Below are positions 19,990-34,314 of a stretch of 64,000 nucleotides of DNA, piece by piece. Made by a program: the position numbers and the translations under genes. Each line of letters opens with the position of its first letter. Position 1 is the first letter of the stretch. The notes beneath the pieces were generated by a model that saw only the letters and a list, made by a program, of their open reading frames with translations, ran no database searches and had not been told where the DNA came from. The DNA is from Sycon ciliatum (lineage: Eukaryota > Porifera > Calcarea > Leucosolenida > Sycettidae), in the NCBI RefSeq assembly GCF_964019385.1, contig NC_088654.1:22170137-22234136 (forward strand), in the 5' to 3' direction.

Positions 19990-22925
19990 TTGCGACTAAA
20001 CTATTCACAGCAGTGCCAAATTTTCTGGGTCACTGAATGCGGGTGCCAGCGCCCTACAAGCAAACCAAAAATCAAACCAATGCGACCACTGAAATTACAG
20101 CTGGGTCATGTTATAGAGAGGTACGTTGAAATTGAAAGGTCAGCACAAATGGTCAAAATCCGACATTTTCTCACCTTTCTGCCCGTTCGCAGCTTAGAAA
20201 ATGACAATGACCATCCTCATCTCGTTGGTTAGCTGGACATAGACAAGAGCACCATGAAAAAGACTCACATATCTCTAAAGAACTCGCCCAGGGCTGCTGA
20301 AAGCTGAAAAAGAACCTATCTAGAAGTTTGGGGCTTTTTACCCGTGAATCTTCACTTTGCGACTAAACTATTCACAGCAGTGCCAAATTTCCTGGGTCAC
20401 TGAATGCGGGTGCCAGCGCCCTACAAGCAAACCAAAAATCAAACCAATGCGACCACTGAAATTACAGCTGGGTCATGTTATAGAGAGGTACGTTGAAATT
20501 GAAAGGTCAGCACAAATGGTCAAAATCCGACATTTCCTCACCTTTCTACCCGTTCGCAGCTCAGAAAATGACATTGACCATCCTCATCTCGTTGTGTAGC
20601 TGGACATAGACAAGAGCACCATGAAAAAGACTCACATATCTCTAAAGAACTCGCCCAGGGCTGCTGAAAGCTGAAAAAGAACCTATCTAGAAGTTTGGGG
20701 CTTTTTACCCGTGAATCTTCACTTTGCGACTAAACTATTCACAGCAGTGCCAAATTTCCTGGGTCACTGAATGCGGGTGCCAGCGCCCTACAAGCAAACC
20801 AAAAATCAAACCAATGCGACCACTGAAATTACAGCTGGGTCATGTTATAGAGAGGTACGTTGAAATTGAAAGGTCAGCACAAATGGTCAAAATCCGACAT
20901 TTTCTCACCTTTCTGCCCGTTCGCAGCTCAGAAAATGACAATGACCATGCTCATCTCGTTGTGTTGCTGGACATAGACAAGAGCACCATGAAAAAGAGCC
21001 ACATTTCTCTAAAGAACTCACCCAGGGCTGCTGAAAGCTGAAAAAGAACCTATCTAGAAGTTTGGGGCTTTTTACCCGTGAATCTTCACTTTGCGACTAA
21101 ACTATTCACAGCAGTGCCAAATTTTCTGGGTCACTGAATGCGGGTGCCAGCGCCCTACAAGCAAACCAAAAATGAAACAAATGCGACCACTGAAATTACA
21201 GCTGGGTCATGTTATAGAGAGGTACGTTGAAATTGAAAGGTCAGCACAAATGGTCAAAATCCGACATTTCCCCACCTTTCTGCCCGTTCGCAGCTCAGAA
21301 AATGACATTGACCATCCTCATCTCGTTGTGTAGCTGGACATAGAAAATAGCACCATGAAAAAGAGCCACATTTCTCGAAAGAACTCACCCAGGGCTGCTG
21401 AAAGCTGAAAAAGAACTTATCTAGAAGTTTGGGGCTTTTTACCCGTGAATCTTCACTTTGCGACTAAACTATTCACAGCAGTGCCAAATTTTCTGGGTCA
21501 CTGAATGCGGGTGCCAGCGCCCTACAAGCAAACCAAAAATCAAACCAATGCGACCACTGAAATTACAGCTGGGTCATGTTATAGAGAGGTACGTTGAAAT
21601 TGAAAGGTCAGCACAAATGGTCAAAATCCGACATTTTCTCTCCTTTCTGCCCGTTCGCAGCTCAGAAAATGACAATGACCATGCTCATCTCGTTGTGTAG
21701 CTGGACATAGAAAATGGCACCATGAAAAAGAGCCACATTTCTCTAAAGAACTCACCCAGGACTGCTGAAAGCTGAAAAAGAACCTATCTAGAAGTTTGGG
21801 GCTTTTTACCCGTGAATCTTCACATTGCGACTAAACTATTCACAGCAGTGCCAAATTTTCTGGGTCACAGAATGCGGGTGCCAGTGCCCTACAAGCAAAC
21901 CAAAAATCAAACAAATGCGACCACTGAAATTACAGCTGGGTCATGTTATAGATAGGTACGTTGAAATTGAAAGGTCAGCACAAATGGTCAAAATCCGACA
22001 TTTTCTCACCTTTCTGCCCGTTCGCAGCTCAGAAAATGACAATGACCAACCTCATCTCGTTGTGTGGCTGCACATAGAAAATAGCACCATGAAAAAGAGC
22101 CACATTTCTCGAAAGAACTCACCCAGGGCTGCTGAAAGCTGAAAAAGAACTTATCTAGAAGTTTGGGGCTTTTTACCCGTGAATCTTCACTTTGCGACTA
22201 AACTATTCACAGCAGTGCCAAATTTTCTGGGTCACTGAATGCGGGTGCCAGCGCCCTACAAGCAAACCAAAAATCAAACCAATGCGACCACTGAAATTAC
22301 AGCTGGGTCATGTTATAGAGAGGTACGTTGAAATTGAAAGGTCAGCACAAATGGTCAAAATCCGACATTTTCTCACCTTTCTGCCCGTTCGCAGCTCAGA
22401 AAATGACAATGACCATCCTCATCTCGTTGTGTTGCTGGACATAGACAAGAGCACCATGAAAAAGAGCCACATTTCTCTAAAGAACTCACCCAGGGCTACT
22501 GAAAGCTGAAAAAGAACCTATCTAGAAGTTTGGGGCTTTTTACCCGTGAATCTTCACTTTGCGACTAAACTATTCACAGCAGTGCCAAATTTTCTGGGTC
22601 ACTGAATGCGGGTGCCAGCGCCCTACAAGCAAACCAAAAATGAAACCAATGCGACCACTGAAATTACAGCTGGGTCATGTTATAGAGAGGTACGTTGAAA
22701 TTGAAAGGTCAGCACATATGGTCAAAATCCGACGTTTCCTCACCTTTCTGCCCGTTCGCAGCTCAGAAAATGACATTGACCATCCTCATCTCGTTGTGTA
22801 GCTGGACATAGAAAATAGCACCATGAAAAAGAGCCACATTTCTCTAAAGAACTCACCCAGGGCTGCTGAAAGCTGAAAAAGAACCTTTCTAGAAGTTTGG
22901 GGCTTTTTACCCGTGAATCTTCACT

Positions 22926-25878
22926 TTGCGACTAAACTATTCACAGCAGTGCCAAATTTTCTGGGTCACTGAATGCGGGTGCCAGCGCCCTACAAGCAAA
23001 CCAAAAATCAAACCAATGCGACCACTGAAATTACAGCTGGGTCATGTTATAGAGAGGTACGTTGAAATTGAAAGGTCAGCACAAATGGTCAAAATCCGAC
23101 ATTTTCTCACCTTTCTGCCCGTTCGCAGCTCAGAAAATGACAATGACCATCCTCATCTCGTTGTGTAGCTGGACATAGAAAATAGCACCATGAAAAAGAG
23201 CCACATTTCTCTAAAGAACTCACCCAGGGCTGCTGAAAGCTGAAAAAGAACCTATCTAGAAGTTTGGGGCTTTTTACCCGTGAATCTTCACTTTACGACT
23301 AAACTATTCACAGCAGTGCCAAATTTTCTGGGTCACAGAATGCGGGTGCCAGTGCCCTACAAGCAAACCAAAAATCAAACCAATGCGACCACTGAAATTA
23401 CAGCTGGGTCATGTTATAGATAGGTACGTTGAAATTGAAAGGTCAGCACAAATGGTCAAAATCCGACATTTTCTCACCTTTCTGCCCGTTCGCAGCTCAG
23501 AAAATGACAATGACCATCCTCATCTCGTTGTGTGGCTGGACATAGAAAATATCACCATGAAAAAGAGCCACATTTCTCTAAAGAATTCACCCAGGGCTGC
23601 TGAAAGCTGAAAAAGAACCTATCTAGAAGTTTGGGGCTTTTTACCCGTGAATCTTCACTTTGCGACTAAACTATTCACAGCAGTGCCAAATTTTCTGGGT
23701 CACTGAATCCGGGTGCCAGCGCCCTACAAGCAAACCAAAAATGAAACAAATGCGACCACTGAAATTACAGCTGGGTCATGTTATAGAGAGGTACGTTGAA
23801 ATTGAAAGGTCAGCACAAATGGTCAAAATCCGATATTTTCTCACCTTTCTGCCCGTTCGCAGCTCAGAAAATGACAATGACCATCCTCATCTTGTTGTGT
23901 TGCTGGAAATAGAAAATAGCACCATGAAAAAGACTCACATATCTCTAAAGAACTCGCCCAACTCGCCCAGGGCTGCTGAAAGCTGAAAAAGAACCTATCT
24001 AGAAGTTTGGGGCTTTTTACCCGTGAGTCTTCACTTTGCGACTAAACTATTCACAGCAGTGCCAAATTTCCTGGGTCACTGAATGCGGGTGCCAGCGCCC
24101 TACAAGCAAACCAAAAATCAAACCAATGCGACCACTGAAATTACAGCTGGGTCATGTTATAGAGAGGTACGTTGAAATTGAAAGGTCAGCACAAATGGTC
24201 AAAATCCGACATTTTCTCACCTTTCTGCCCGTTCGCAGCTCAGAAAATGACAATGACCATCCTCATCTCGTTGTGTTGCTGGACATAGACAAGAGTACCA
24301 TGAAAAAGAGCCACATTTCTCTAAAGAACTCACCCAGGGCTGCTGAAAGATGAAAAAGAACCTATCTAGAAGTTTGGGGCTTTTTACCCGTGAATCTTCA
24401 CTTTGCGACTAAACTATTCACAGCAGTGCCAAATTTTCTGGGTCACTGAATGCGGGTGCCAGCGCCCTACAAGCAAACCAAAAATCAAACCAATGCGACC
24501 ACTGAAATTACAGCTGGGTCATGTTATAGAGAGGTACGTTGAAATTGAAAGGTCAGCACAAATGGTCAAAATCCGACATTTTCTCACCTTTCTGCCCGTT
24601 CGCAGCTCAGAAAATGACAATGACCATCCTCATCTCGTTGTGTAGCTGGACATAGAAAATAGCACCATGAAAAAGAGCACATTTCTCTAAAGAACTCACC
24701 CAGGGCTGCTGAAAGCTGAAAAAGAACCTATGTAGAAGTTTGGGGCTTTTTACCCGTGAATCTTCACTTTACGACTAAACTATTCACAGCAGTGCCAAAT
24801 TTTCTGGGTCACAGAATGCGGGTGCCAGTGCCCTACAAGCAAACCAAAAATCAAACCAATGCGACCACTGAAATTACAGCTGGGTCATGTTATAGATAGG
24901 TACGTTGAAATTGAAAGGTCAGCACAAATGGTCAAAATCCGACATTTTCTCACCTTTCTGCCCGTTCGCAGCTCAGAAAATGACAATGACCATCCTCATC
25001 TCGTTGTGTGGCTGGACATAGAAAATATCACCATGAAAAAGAGCCACATTTCTCTAAAGAATTCACCCAGGGCTGCTGAAAGCTGAAAAAGAACCTATCT
25101 AGAAGTTTGGGGCTTTTTACCCGTGAATCTTCACTTTGCGACTAAACTATTCACAGCAGTGCCAAATTTTCTGGGTCACTGAATGCGGGTGCCAGCGCCC
25201 TACAAGCAAACCAAAAATGAAACAAATGCGACCACTGAAATTACAGCTGGGTCATGTTATAGAGAGGTACGTTGAAATTGAAAGGTCAGCACAAATGGTC
25301 AAAATCCGACATTTTCTCACCTTTCTGCCCGTTCGCAGCTCAGAAAATGACAATGACCATCCTCATCTTGTTGTGTTGCTGGAAATAGAAAATAGCACCA
25401 TGAAAAAGACTCACATATCTCTAAAGAACTCGCCCAACTCGCCCAGGGCTGCTGAAAGCTGAAAAAGAACCTATCTAGAAGTTTGGGGCTTTTTACCCGT
25501 GAGTCTTCACTTTGCGACTAAACTATTCACAGCAGTGCCAAATTTCCTGGGTCACTGAATGCGGGTGCCAGCGCCCTACAAGCAAACCAAAAATCAAACC
25601 AATGCGACCACTGAAATTACAGCTGGGTCATGTTATAGAGAGGTACGTTGAAATTGAAAGGTCAGCACAAATGGTCAAAATCCGACATTTTCTCACCTTT
25701 CTGCCCGTTCGCAGCTCAGAAAATGACAATGACCATCCTCATCTCGTTGTGTTGCTGGACATAGACAAGAGTACCATGAAAAAGAGCCACATTTCTCTAA
25801 AGAACTCACCCAGGGCTGCTGAAAGATGAAAAAGAACCTATCTAGAAGTTTGGGGCTTTTTACCCGTGAATCTTCACT
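22926..25878 (+). repeat. 4-mer higher-order repeat (about 1,476 bp x 2)
   Basis: Monomers 22926, 23293, 23660, 24036 correspond to 24403, 24769, 25136, 25512. Shared private marks are CTTTACGAC with GGTCACAGAATG and GATAGGTACG in the second unit, a 9-bp insertion (CTCGCCCAACTCGCCCAGG) in the third, and GTGAGTCTTC plus GAAAGATGAAAA in the fourth. The second copy has a one-base loss in GAGCACATTT. Confidence 0.88.
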
Positions 25879-28447
25879 TTGCGACTAAACTATTCACAGC
25901 AGTGCCAAATTTTGTGGGTCACTGAATGCGGGTGCCAGCGCCCTACAAGCAAACCAAAAATCAAACCAATGCGACCACTGAAATTACAGCTGGGTCATGT
26001 TATAGAGAGGTACGTTGAAATTGAAAGGTCAGCACAAATGGTCAAAATCCGACATTTTCTCACCTTTCTGCCCGTTCGCAGCTTAGAAAATGACAATGAC
26101 CATCCTCATCTCGTTGGTTAGCTGGACATAGACAAGAGCACCATGAAAAAGACTCACATATCTCTAAAGATCTCGCCCAGGGCTGCTGAAAGCTGAAAAA
26201 GAACCTATCTAGAAGTTTGGGGCTTTTTACCCGTGAATCTTCACTTTGCGACTAAACTATTCACAGCAGTGCCAAATTTTCTGGGTCACTGAATGCGGGT
26301 GCCAGCGCCCTACAAGCAAACCAAAAATGAAACAAATGCGACCACTGAAATTACAGCTGGGTCATGTTATAGAGAGGTACGTTGAAATTGAAAGGTCAGC
26401 ACAAATGGTCAAAATCCGACATTTCCCCACCTTTCTGCCCGTTCGCAGCTCAGAAAATGACATTGACCATCCTCATCTCGTTGTGTAGCTGGACATAGAA
26501 AATAGCACCATGAAAAAGAGCCATATTTCTCGAAAGAACTCACCCAGGGCTGCTGAAAGCTGAAAAAGAACCTATCTAGAAGTTTGGGGCTTTTTACCCG
26601 TGAATCTTCACTTTGCGACTAAACTATTCACAGCAGTGCCAAATTTTCTGGGTCACTGAATGCGGGTGCCAGCGCCCTACAAGCAAACCAAAAATGAAAC
26701 AAATGCGACCACTGAAATTACAGCTGGGTCATGTTATAGAGAGGTACGTTGAAATTGAAAGGTCAGCACAAATGGTCAAAATCCGACATTTCCCCACCTT
26801 TCTGCCCGTTCGCAGCTCAGAAAATGACATTGACCATCCTCATCTCGTTGTGTAGCTGGACATAGAAAATAGCACCATGAAAAAGAGCCACATTTCTCGA
26901 AAGAACTCACCCAGGGCTGCTGAAAGCTGAAAAAGAACCTATCTAGAAGTTTGGGGCTTTTTACCCGTGAATCTTCACTTTGCGACTAAACTATTCACAG
27001 CAGTGCCAAATTTTCTGGGTCACTGAATGCGGGTGCCAGCGCCCTACAAGCAAACCAAAAATCAAACCAATGCGACCACTGAAATTACAGCTGGGTCATG
27101 TTATAGAGAGGTACGTTGAAATTGAAAGGTCAGCACAAATGGTCAAAATCCGACATTTTCTCTCCTTTCTGCCCGTTCGCAGCTCAGAAAATGACAATGA
27201 CCATCCTCATCTCGTTGTGTTGCTGGACATAGAAAATAGCACCATGAAAAAGAGCCACATTTCTCTAAAGAACTCACCCAGGGCTGCTGAAAGCTGAAAA
27301 AGAACCTATCTAGAAGTTTGGGGCTTTTTACCCGTGAATCTTCACTTTGCGACTAAACTATTCACAGCAGTGCCAAATTTTCTGGGTCACTGAATGCGGG
27401 TGCCAGCGCCCTACAAGCAAACCAAAAATGAAACAAATGCGACCACTGAAATTACAGCTGGGTCATGTTATAGAGAGGTACGTTGAAATTGAAAGGTCAG
27501 CACAAATGGTCAAAATCCGACATTTCCCCACCTTTCTGCCCGTTCGCAGCTCAGAAAATGACATTGACCATCCTCATCTCGTTGTGTAGCTGGACATAGA
27601 AAATAGCACCATGAAAAAGAGCCACATTTCTCGAAAGAACTCACCCAGGGCTGCTGAAAGCTGAAAAAGAACCTATCTAGAAGTTTGGGGCTTTTTACCC
27701 GTGAATCTTCACTTTGCGACTAAACTATTCACAGCAGTGCCAAATTTTCTGGGTCACTGAATGCGGGTGCCAGCGCCCTACAAGCAAACCAAAAATGAAA
27801 CCAATGCGACCACTGAAATTACAGCTGGGTCATGTTATAGAGAGGTACGTTGAAATTGAAAGGTCAGCACAAATGGTCAAAATCCGACATTTTCTCTCCT
27901 TTCTGCCCGTTCGCAGCTCAGAAAATGACAATGACCATCCTCATCTCGTTGTGTAGCTGGACATAGAAAATAGCACCATGAAAAAGAGCCACATTTCTCT
28001 AAAGAACTCACCCAGGACTGCTGAAAGCTGAAAAAGAACCTATCTAGAAGTTTGGGGCTTTTGACCCGTGAATCTTCACATTGCGACTAAACTATTCACA
28101 GCAGTGCCAAATTTTCTGGGTCACAGAATGCGGGTGCCAGTGCCCTACAAGCAAACCAAAAATCAAACAAATGCGACCACTGAAATTACAGCTGGGTCAT
28201 GTTATAGAGAGGTACGTTGAAATTGAAAGGTCAGCACAAATGGTCAAAATCCGACATTTTCTCACCTTTCTGCCCGTTCGCAGCTCAGAAAATGACAATG
28301 ACCATCCTCATCTCGTTGTGTTGCTGGACATAGACAAGAGCACCATGAAAAAGAGCCACATTTCTCTAAAGAACTCACCCAGGGCTACTGAAAGCTGAAA
28401 AAGAACCTATCTAGAAGTTTGGGGCTTTTTACCCGTGAATCTTCACT

Positions 28448-31400
28448 TTGCGACTAAACTATTCCCAGCAGTGCCAAATTTTCTGGGTCACTGAATGCGG
28501 GTGCCAGCGCCCTACAAGCAAACCAAAAATGAAACAAATGCGACCACTGAAATTACAGCTGGGTCATGTTATAGAGAGGTACGTTGAAATTGAAAGGTCA
28601 GCAAAAATGGTCAAAATCCGACGTTTCCTCACCTTTCTGCCCGTTCGCAGCTCAGAAAATGACATTGACCATCCTCATTTCGTTGTGTTGCTGGACATAG
28701 AAAATAGCACCATGAAAAAGAGCCACATTTCTCTAAAGAACTCACCCAGGGCTGCTGAAAGCTGAAAAAGAACCTATCTAGAAGTTTGGGGCTTTTTACC
28801 CGTGAATCTTCACTTTGCGACTAAACTATTCACAGCAGTGCCAAAATTTCTGGGTCACTGAATGCGGGTGCCAGCGCCCTACAAGCAAACCAAAAATCAA
28901 ACCAATGCGACCACTGAAATTACAGCTGGGTCATGTTATAGAGAGGTACGTTGAAATTGAAAGGTCAGCACAAATGGTCAAAATCCGACATTTTCTCACC
29001 TTTCTGCCCGTTCGCAGCTCAGAAAATGACAATGACCATCCTCATCCCGTTGTGTTGCTGGACATAGACAAGAGTACCATGAAAATTAGCCACATTTCTC
29101 TAAAGAACTCACCCAGGGCTGCTGAAAGCTGAAAAAGAACCTATCTAGAAGTTTGGGGCTTTTTACCCGTGAATCTTCACTTTGCGACTAAACTATTCAA
29201 AGCAGTGCCAAATTTTCTGGGTCACTGAATGCGGGTGCCAGCGCCCTACAAGCAAATCAAAAATCAAACCAATGCGACCACTGAAATTACAGCTGGGTCA
29301 TGTTATAGAGAGGTACGTTGAAATTGAAAGGTCAGCACAAATGGTCAAAATCCGACATTTTCTCACCTTTCTGCCCGTTCGCAGCTTAGAAAATGACAAT
29401 GACCATCCTCATCTCGTTGGTTAGCTGGACATAGACAAGAGCACCATGAAAAAGACTCACATATCTCTAAAGATCTCGCCCAGGGCTGCTGAAAGCTGAA
29501 AAAGAACCTATCTAGAAGTTTGGGGCTTTTTACCCGTGAATCTTCACTTTGCGACTAAACTATTCACAGCAGTGCCAAATTTTCTGGGTCACTGAATGCA
29601 GGTGCCAGCGCCCTACAAGCAAACCAAAAATGAAACAAATGCGACCACTGAAATTACAGCTGGGTCATGTTATAGAGAGGTACGTTGAAATTGAAAGGTC
29701 AGCACAAATGGTCAAAATCCGACATTTCCTCACCTTTCTGCCCGTTCGCAGCTCAGAAAATGATATTGACCATCCTCATCTCGTTGTGTAGCTGGACATA
29801 GAAAATAGCACCATGAAAAAGAGCCACATTTCTCGAAAGAACTCACCCAGGGCTGCTGAAAGCTGAAAAAGAACCTATCTAGAAGTTTGGGGCTTTTTAC
29901 CCGTGAATCTTCACTTTGCGACTAAACTATTCACAGCAGTGCCAAATTTTCTGGGTCACTGAATGCGGGTGCCAGCGCCCTACAAGCAATCCAAAAATCA
30001 AACCAATGCGACCACTGAAATTACAGCTGGGTCATGTTATAGAGAGGTACGTTGAAATTGAAAGGTCAGCACAAATGGTCAAAATCCGACATTTTCTCAC
30101 CTTTCTGCCCGTTCGCAGCTCAGAAAATGACAATGACCATCCTCATCTCGTTGTGTAGCTGGACATAGAAAATAGCACCATGAAAAAGAGCCACATTTCT
30201 CTAAAGAACTCACCCAGGGCTGCTGAAAGGTGAAAAAGAACCTATCTAGAAGTTTGGGGCTTTTTACCCGTGAATCTTCACTTTGCGACTAAACTATTCA
30301 CAGCAGTGCCAAATTTTCTGGGTCACAGAATGCGGGTGCCAGTGCCCTACGAGCAAACCAAAAATCAAACCAATGCGACCACTGAAATTACAGCTGGGTC
30401 ATGTTATAGATAGGTACGTTGAAATTGAAAGGTCAGCACAAATGGTCAAAATCCGACATTTTCTCACCTTTCTGCCCGTTCGCAGCTCAGAAAATGACAA
30501 TGACCATCCTCATCTCGTTGTGTGGCTGGACATAGAAAATATCACCATGAAAAAGAGCAACATTTCTCTAAAGAATTCACCCAGGGCTGCTGAAAGCTGA
30601 AAAAGAACCTATCTAGAAGTTTGGGGCTTTTTACCCGTGAATCTTCACTTTGCGACTAAACTATTCCCAGCAGTGCCAAATTTTCTGGGTCACTGAATGC
30701 GGGTGCCAGCGCCCTACAAGCAAACCAAAAATGAAACAAATGCGACCACTGAAATTACAGCTGGGTCATGTTATAGAGAGGTACGTTGAAATTGAAAGGT
30801 CAGCACAAATGGTCAAAATCCGACGTTTCCTCACCTTTCTGCCCGTTCGCAGCTCAGAAAATGACAATGACCATCCTCATCCCGTTGTGTTGCTGGACAT
30901 AGACAAGAGTACCATGAAAAAGAGCCACATTTCTCTAAAGAACTCACCCAGGGCTGCTGAAAGCTGAAAAAGAACCTATCTAGAAGTTTGGGGCTTTTTA
31001 CCCGTGAATCTTCACTTTGCGACTAAACTATTCAAAGCAGTGCCAAATTTTCTGGGTCACTGAATGCGGGTGCCAGCGCCCTACAAGCAAATCAAAAATC
31101 AAACCAATGCGACCACTGAAATTACAGCTGGGTCATGTTATAGAGAGGTACGTTGAAATTGAAAGGTCAGCACAAATGGTCAAAATCCGACATTTTCTCA
31201 CCTTTCTGCCCGTTCGCAGCTTAGAAAATGACAATGACCACCTCATCTCGTTGGTTAGCTGGACATAGACAAGAGCACCATGAAAAAGACTCACATATCT
31301 CTAAAGATCTCGCCCAGGGCTGCTGAAAGCTGAAAAAGAACCTATCTAGAAGTTTGGGGCTTTTTACCCGTGAATCTTCACTTTGCGACTAAACTATTCA

Positions 31401-34314
31401 CAGCAGTGCCAAATTTTCTGGGTCACTGAATGCGGGTGCCAGCGCCCTACAAGAAAACCAAAAATGAAACAAATGCGACCACTGAAATTACAGCTGGGTC
31501 ATGTTATAGAGAGGTACGTTGAAATTGAAAGGTCAGCACAAATGGTCAAAATCCGACATTTCCTCACCTTTCTGCCCGTTCGCAGCTCAGAAAATGATAT
31601 TGACCATCCTCATCTCGTTGTGTAGCTGGACATAGAAAATAGCACCATGAAAAAGAGCCACATTTCTCGAAAGAACTCACCCAGGGCTGCTGAAAGCTGA
31701 AAAAGAACCTATCTAGAAGTTTGGGGCTTTTTACCCGTGAATCTTCACTTTGCGACTAAACTATTCACAGCAGTGCCAAATTTTCTGGGTCACTGAATGC
31801 GGGTGCCAGCGCTCTACAAGCAATCCAAAAATCAAACCAATGCGACCACTGAAATTACAGCTGGGTCATGTTATAGAGAGGTACGTTGAAATTGAAAGGT
31901 CAGCACAAATGGTCAAAATCCGACATTTTCTCACCTTTCTGCCCGTTCGCAGCTCAGAAAATGACAATGACCATCCTCATCTCGTTGTGTAGCTGGACAT
32001 AGAAAATAGCACCATGAAAAAGAGCCACATTTCTCTAAAGAACTCACCCAGGGCTGCTGAAAGGTGAAAAAGAACCTAGAAGTTTGGGGCTTTTTACCCT
32101 TGAATCTTCACTTTGCGACTAAACTATTCACAGCAGTGCCAAATTTTCTGGGTCACAGAATGCGGGTGCCAGTGCCCTACGAGCAAACCAAAAATCAAAC
32201 CAATGCGACCACTGAAATTACAGCTGGGTCATGTTATAGATAGGTACGTTGAAATTGAAAGGTCAGCACAAATGGTCAAAATCCGACATTTTCTCACCTT
32301 TCTGCCCGTTCGCAGCTCAGAAAATGACAATGACCATCCTCATCTCGTTGTGTGGCTGGACATAGAAAATAGCACCATGAAAAAGAGCCACATTTCTCGA
32401 AAGAACTCACCCAGGGCTGCTGAAAGCTGAAAAAGAACCTATCTAGAAGTTTGGGGCTTTTTACCCGTGAATCTTCACTTTGCGACTAAACTATTCACAG
32501 CAGTGCCAAATTTTCTGGGTCACTGAATGCGGGTGCCAGCGCCCTACAAGCAAACCAAAAATCAAACCAATGCGACCACTGAAATTACAGCTGGGTCATG
32601 TTATAGAGAGGTACGTTGAAATTGAAAGGTCAGCACAAATGGTCAAAATCCGACATTTTCTCACCTTTCTGCCCGTTCGCAGCTCAGAAAATGACAATGA
32701 CCATCCTCATCTCGTTGTGTTGCTGGACATAGACAAGAGCACCATGAAAAAGAGCCACATTTCTCTAAAGAACTCACCCAGGGCTACTGAAAGCTGAAAA
32801 AGAACCTATCTAGAAGTTTGGGGCTTTTTACCCGTGAATCTTCACTTTGCGACTAAACTATTCCCAGCAGTGCCAAATTTTCTGGGTCACTGAATGCGGG
32901 TGCCAGCGCCCTACAAGCAAACCAAAAATCAAACCAATGCGACCACTGAAATTACAGCTGGGTCATGTTATAGAGAGGTACGTTGAAATTGAAAGGTCAG
33001 CACAAATGGTCAAAATCCGACATTTTCTCACCTTTCTGCCCGTTCGCAGCTCAGAAAATGACAATGACCATCCTCATCCCGTTGTGTTGCTGGACATAGA
33101 CAAGAGTACCATGAAAATTAGCCACATTTCTCTAAAGAACTCACCCAGGGCTGCTGAAAGCTGAAAAAGAACCTATCTAGAAGTTTGGGGCTTTTTACCC
33201 GTGAATCTTCACTTTGCGACTAAACTATTCAAAGCAGTGCCAAATTTTCTGGGTCACTAAATGCGGGTGCCAGCGCCCTACAAGCAAATCAAAAATCAAA
33301 CAAATGCGACCACTGAAATTACAGCTGGGTCATGTTATAGAGAGGTACGTTGAAATTGAAAGGTCAGCACAAATGGTCAAAATCCGACATTTTCTCACCT
33401 TTCTGCCCGTTCGCAGCTTAGAAAATGACAATGACCATCCTCATCTCGTTGGTTAGCTGGACATAGACAAGAGCACCATGAAAAAGACTCACATATCTCT
33501 AAAGATCTCGCCCAGGGCTGCTGAAAGCTGAAAAAGAACCTATCTAGAAGTTTGGGGCTTTTTACCCGTGAATCTTCACTTTGCGACTAAACTATTCACA
33601 GCAGTGCCAAATTTTCTGGGTCACTGAATGCGGGTGCCAGCGCCCTACAAGCAAACCAAAAATGAAACAAATGCGACCACTGAAATTACAGCTGGGTCAT
33701 GTTATAGAGAGGTACGTTGAAATTGAAAGGTCAGCACAAATGGTCAAAATCCGACATTTCCTCACCTTTCTGCCCGTTCGCAGCTCAGAAAATGATATTG
33801 ACCATCCTCATCTCGTTGTGTAGCTGGACATAGAAAATAGCACCATGAAAAAGAGCCACATTTCTCGAAAGAACTCACCCAGGGCTGCTGAAAGCTGAAA
33901 AAGAACCTATCTAGAAGTTTGGGGCTTTTTACCCGTGAATCTTCACTTTGCGACTAAACTATTCACAGCAGTGCCAAATTTTCTGGGTCACTGAATGCGG
34001 GTGCCAGCGCCCTACAAGCAATCCAAAAATCAAACCAATGCGACCACTGAAATTACAGCTGGGTCATGTTATAGAGAGGTACGTTGAAATTGAAAGGTCA
34101 GCACAAATGGTCAAAATCCGACATTTTCTCACCTTTCTGCCCGTTCGCAGCTCAGAAAATGACAATGACCAACCTCATCTCGTTGGTTAGCTCGACATAG
34201 ACAAGAGAACCATGAAAAAGAGCCACGTTTCTCTAAAGAACTCGCCCAGGGCTGCTGAAAGCTGAAAAAGAACCTATCTAGAAGTTTGGGGCTTTTTACC
34301 CGTGAATCTTCACT
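28448..34314 (+). repeat. 5-mer/6-mer higher-order repeat, three rounds
   Basis: Private marks recur in order: CATCCCGTTGTG (28815, 30650, 32847), TATTCAAAGCAG (29182, 31017, 33214), GATATTGACC (29549, 31383, 33581), CAATCCAAAAATC (29916, 31750, 33948) and GCCCTACGAGC (30283, 32113). The round length is about 1.83 kb in one step and about 2.2 kb in the other because one monomer was lost in round two. Confidence 0.87.
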
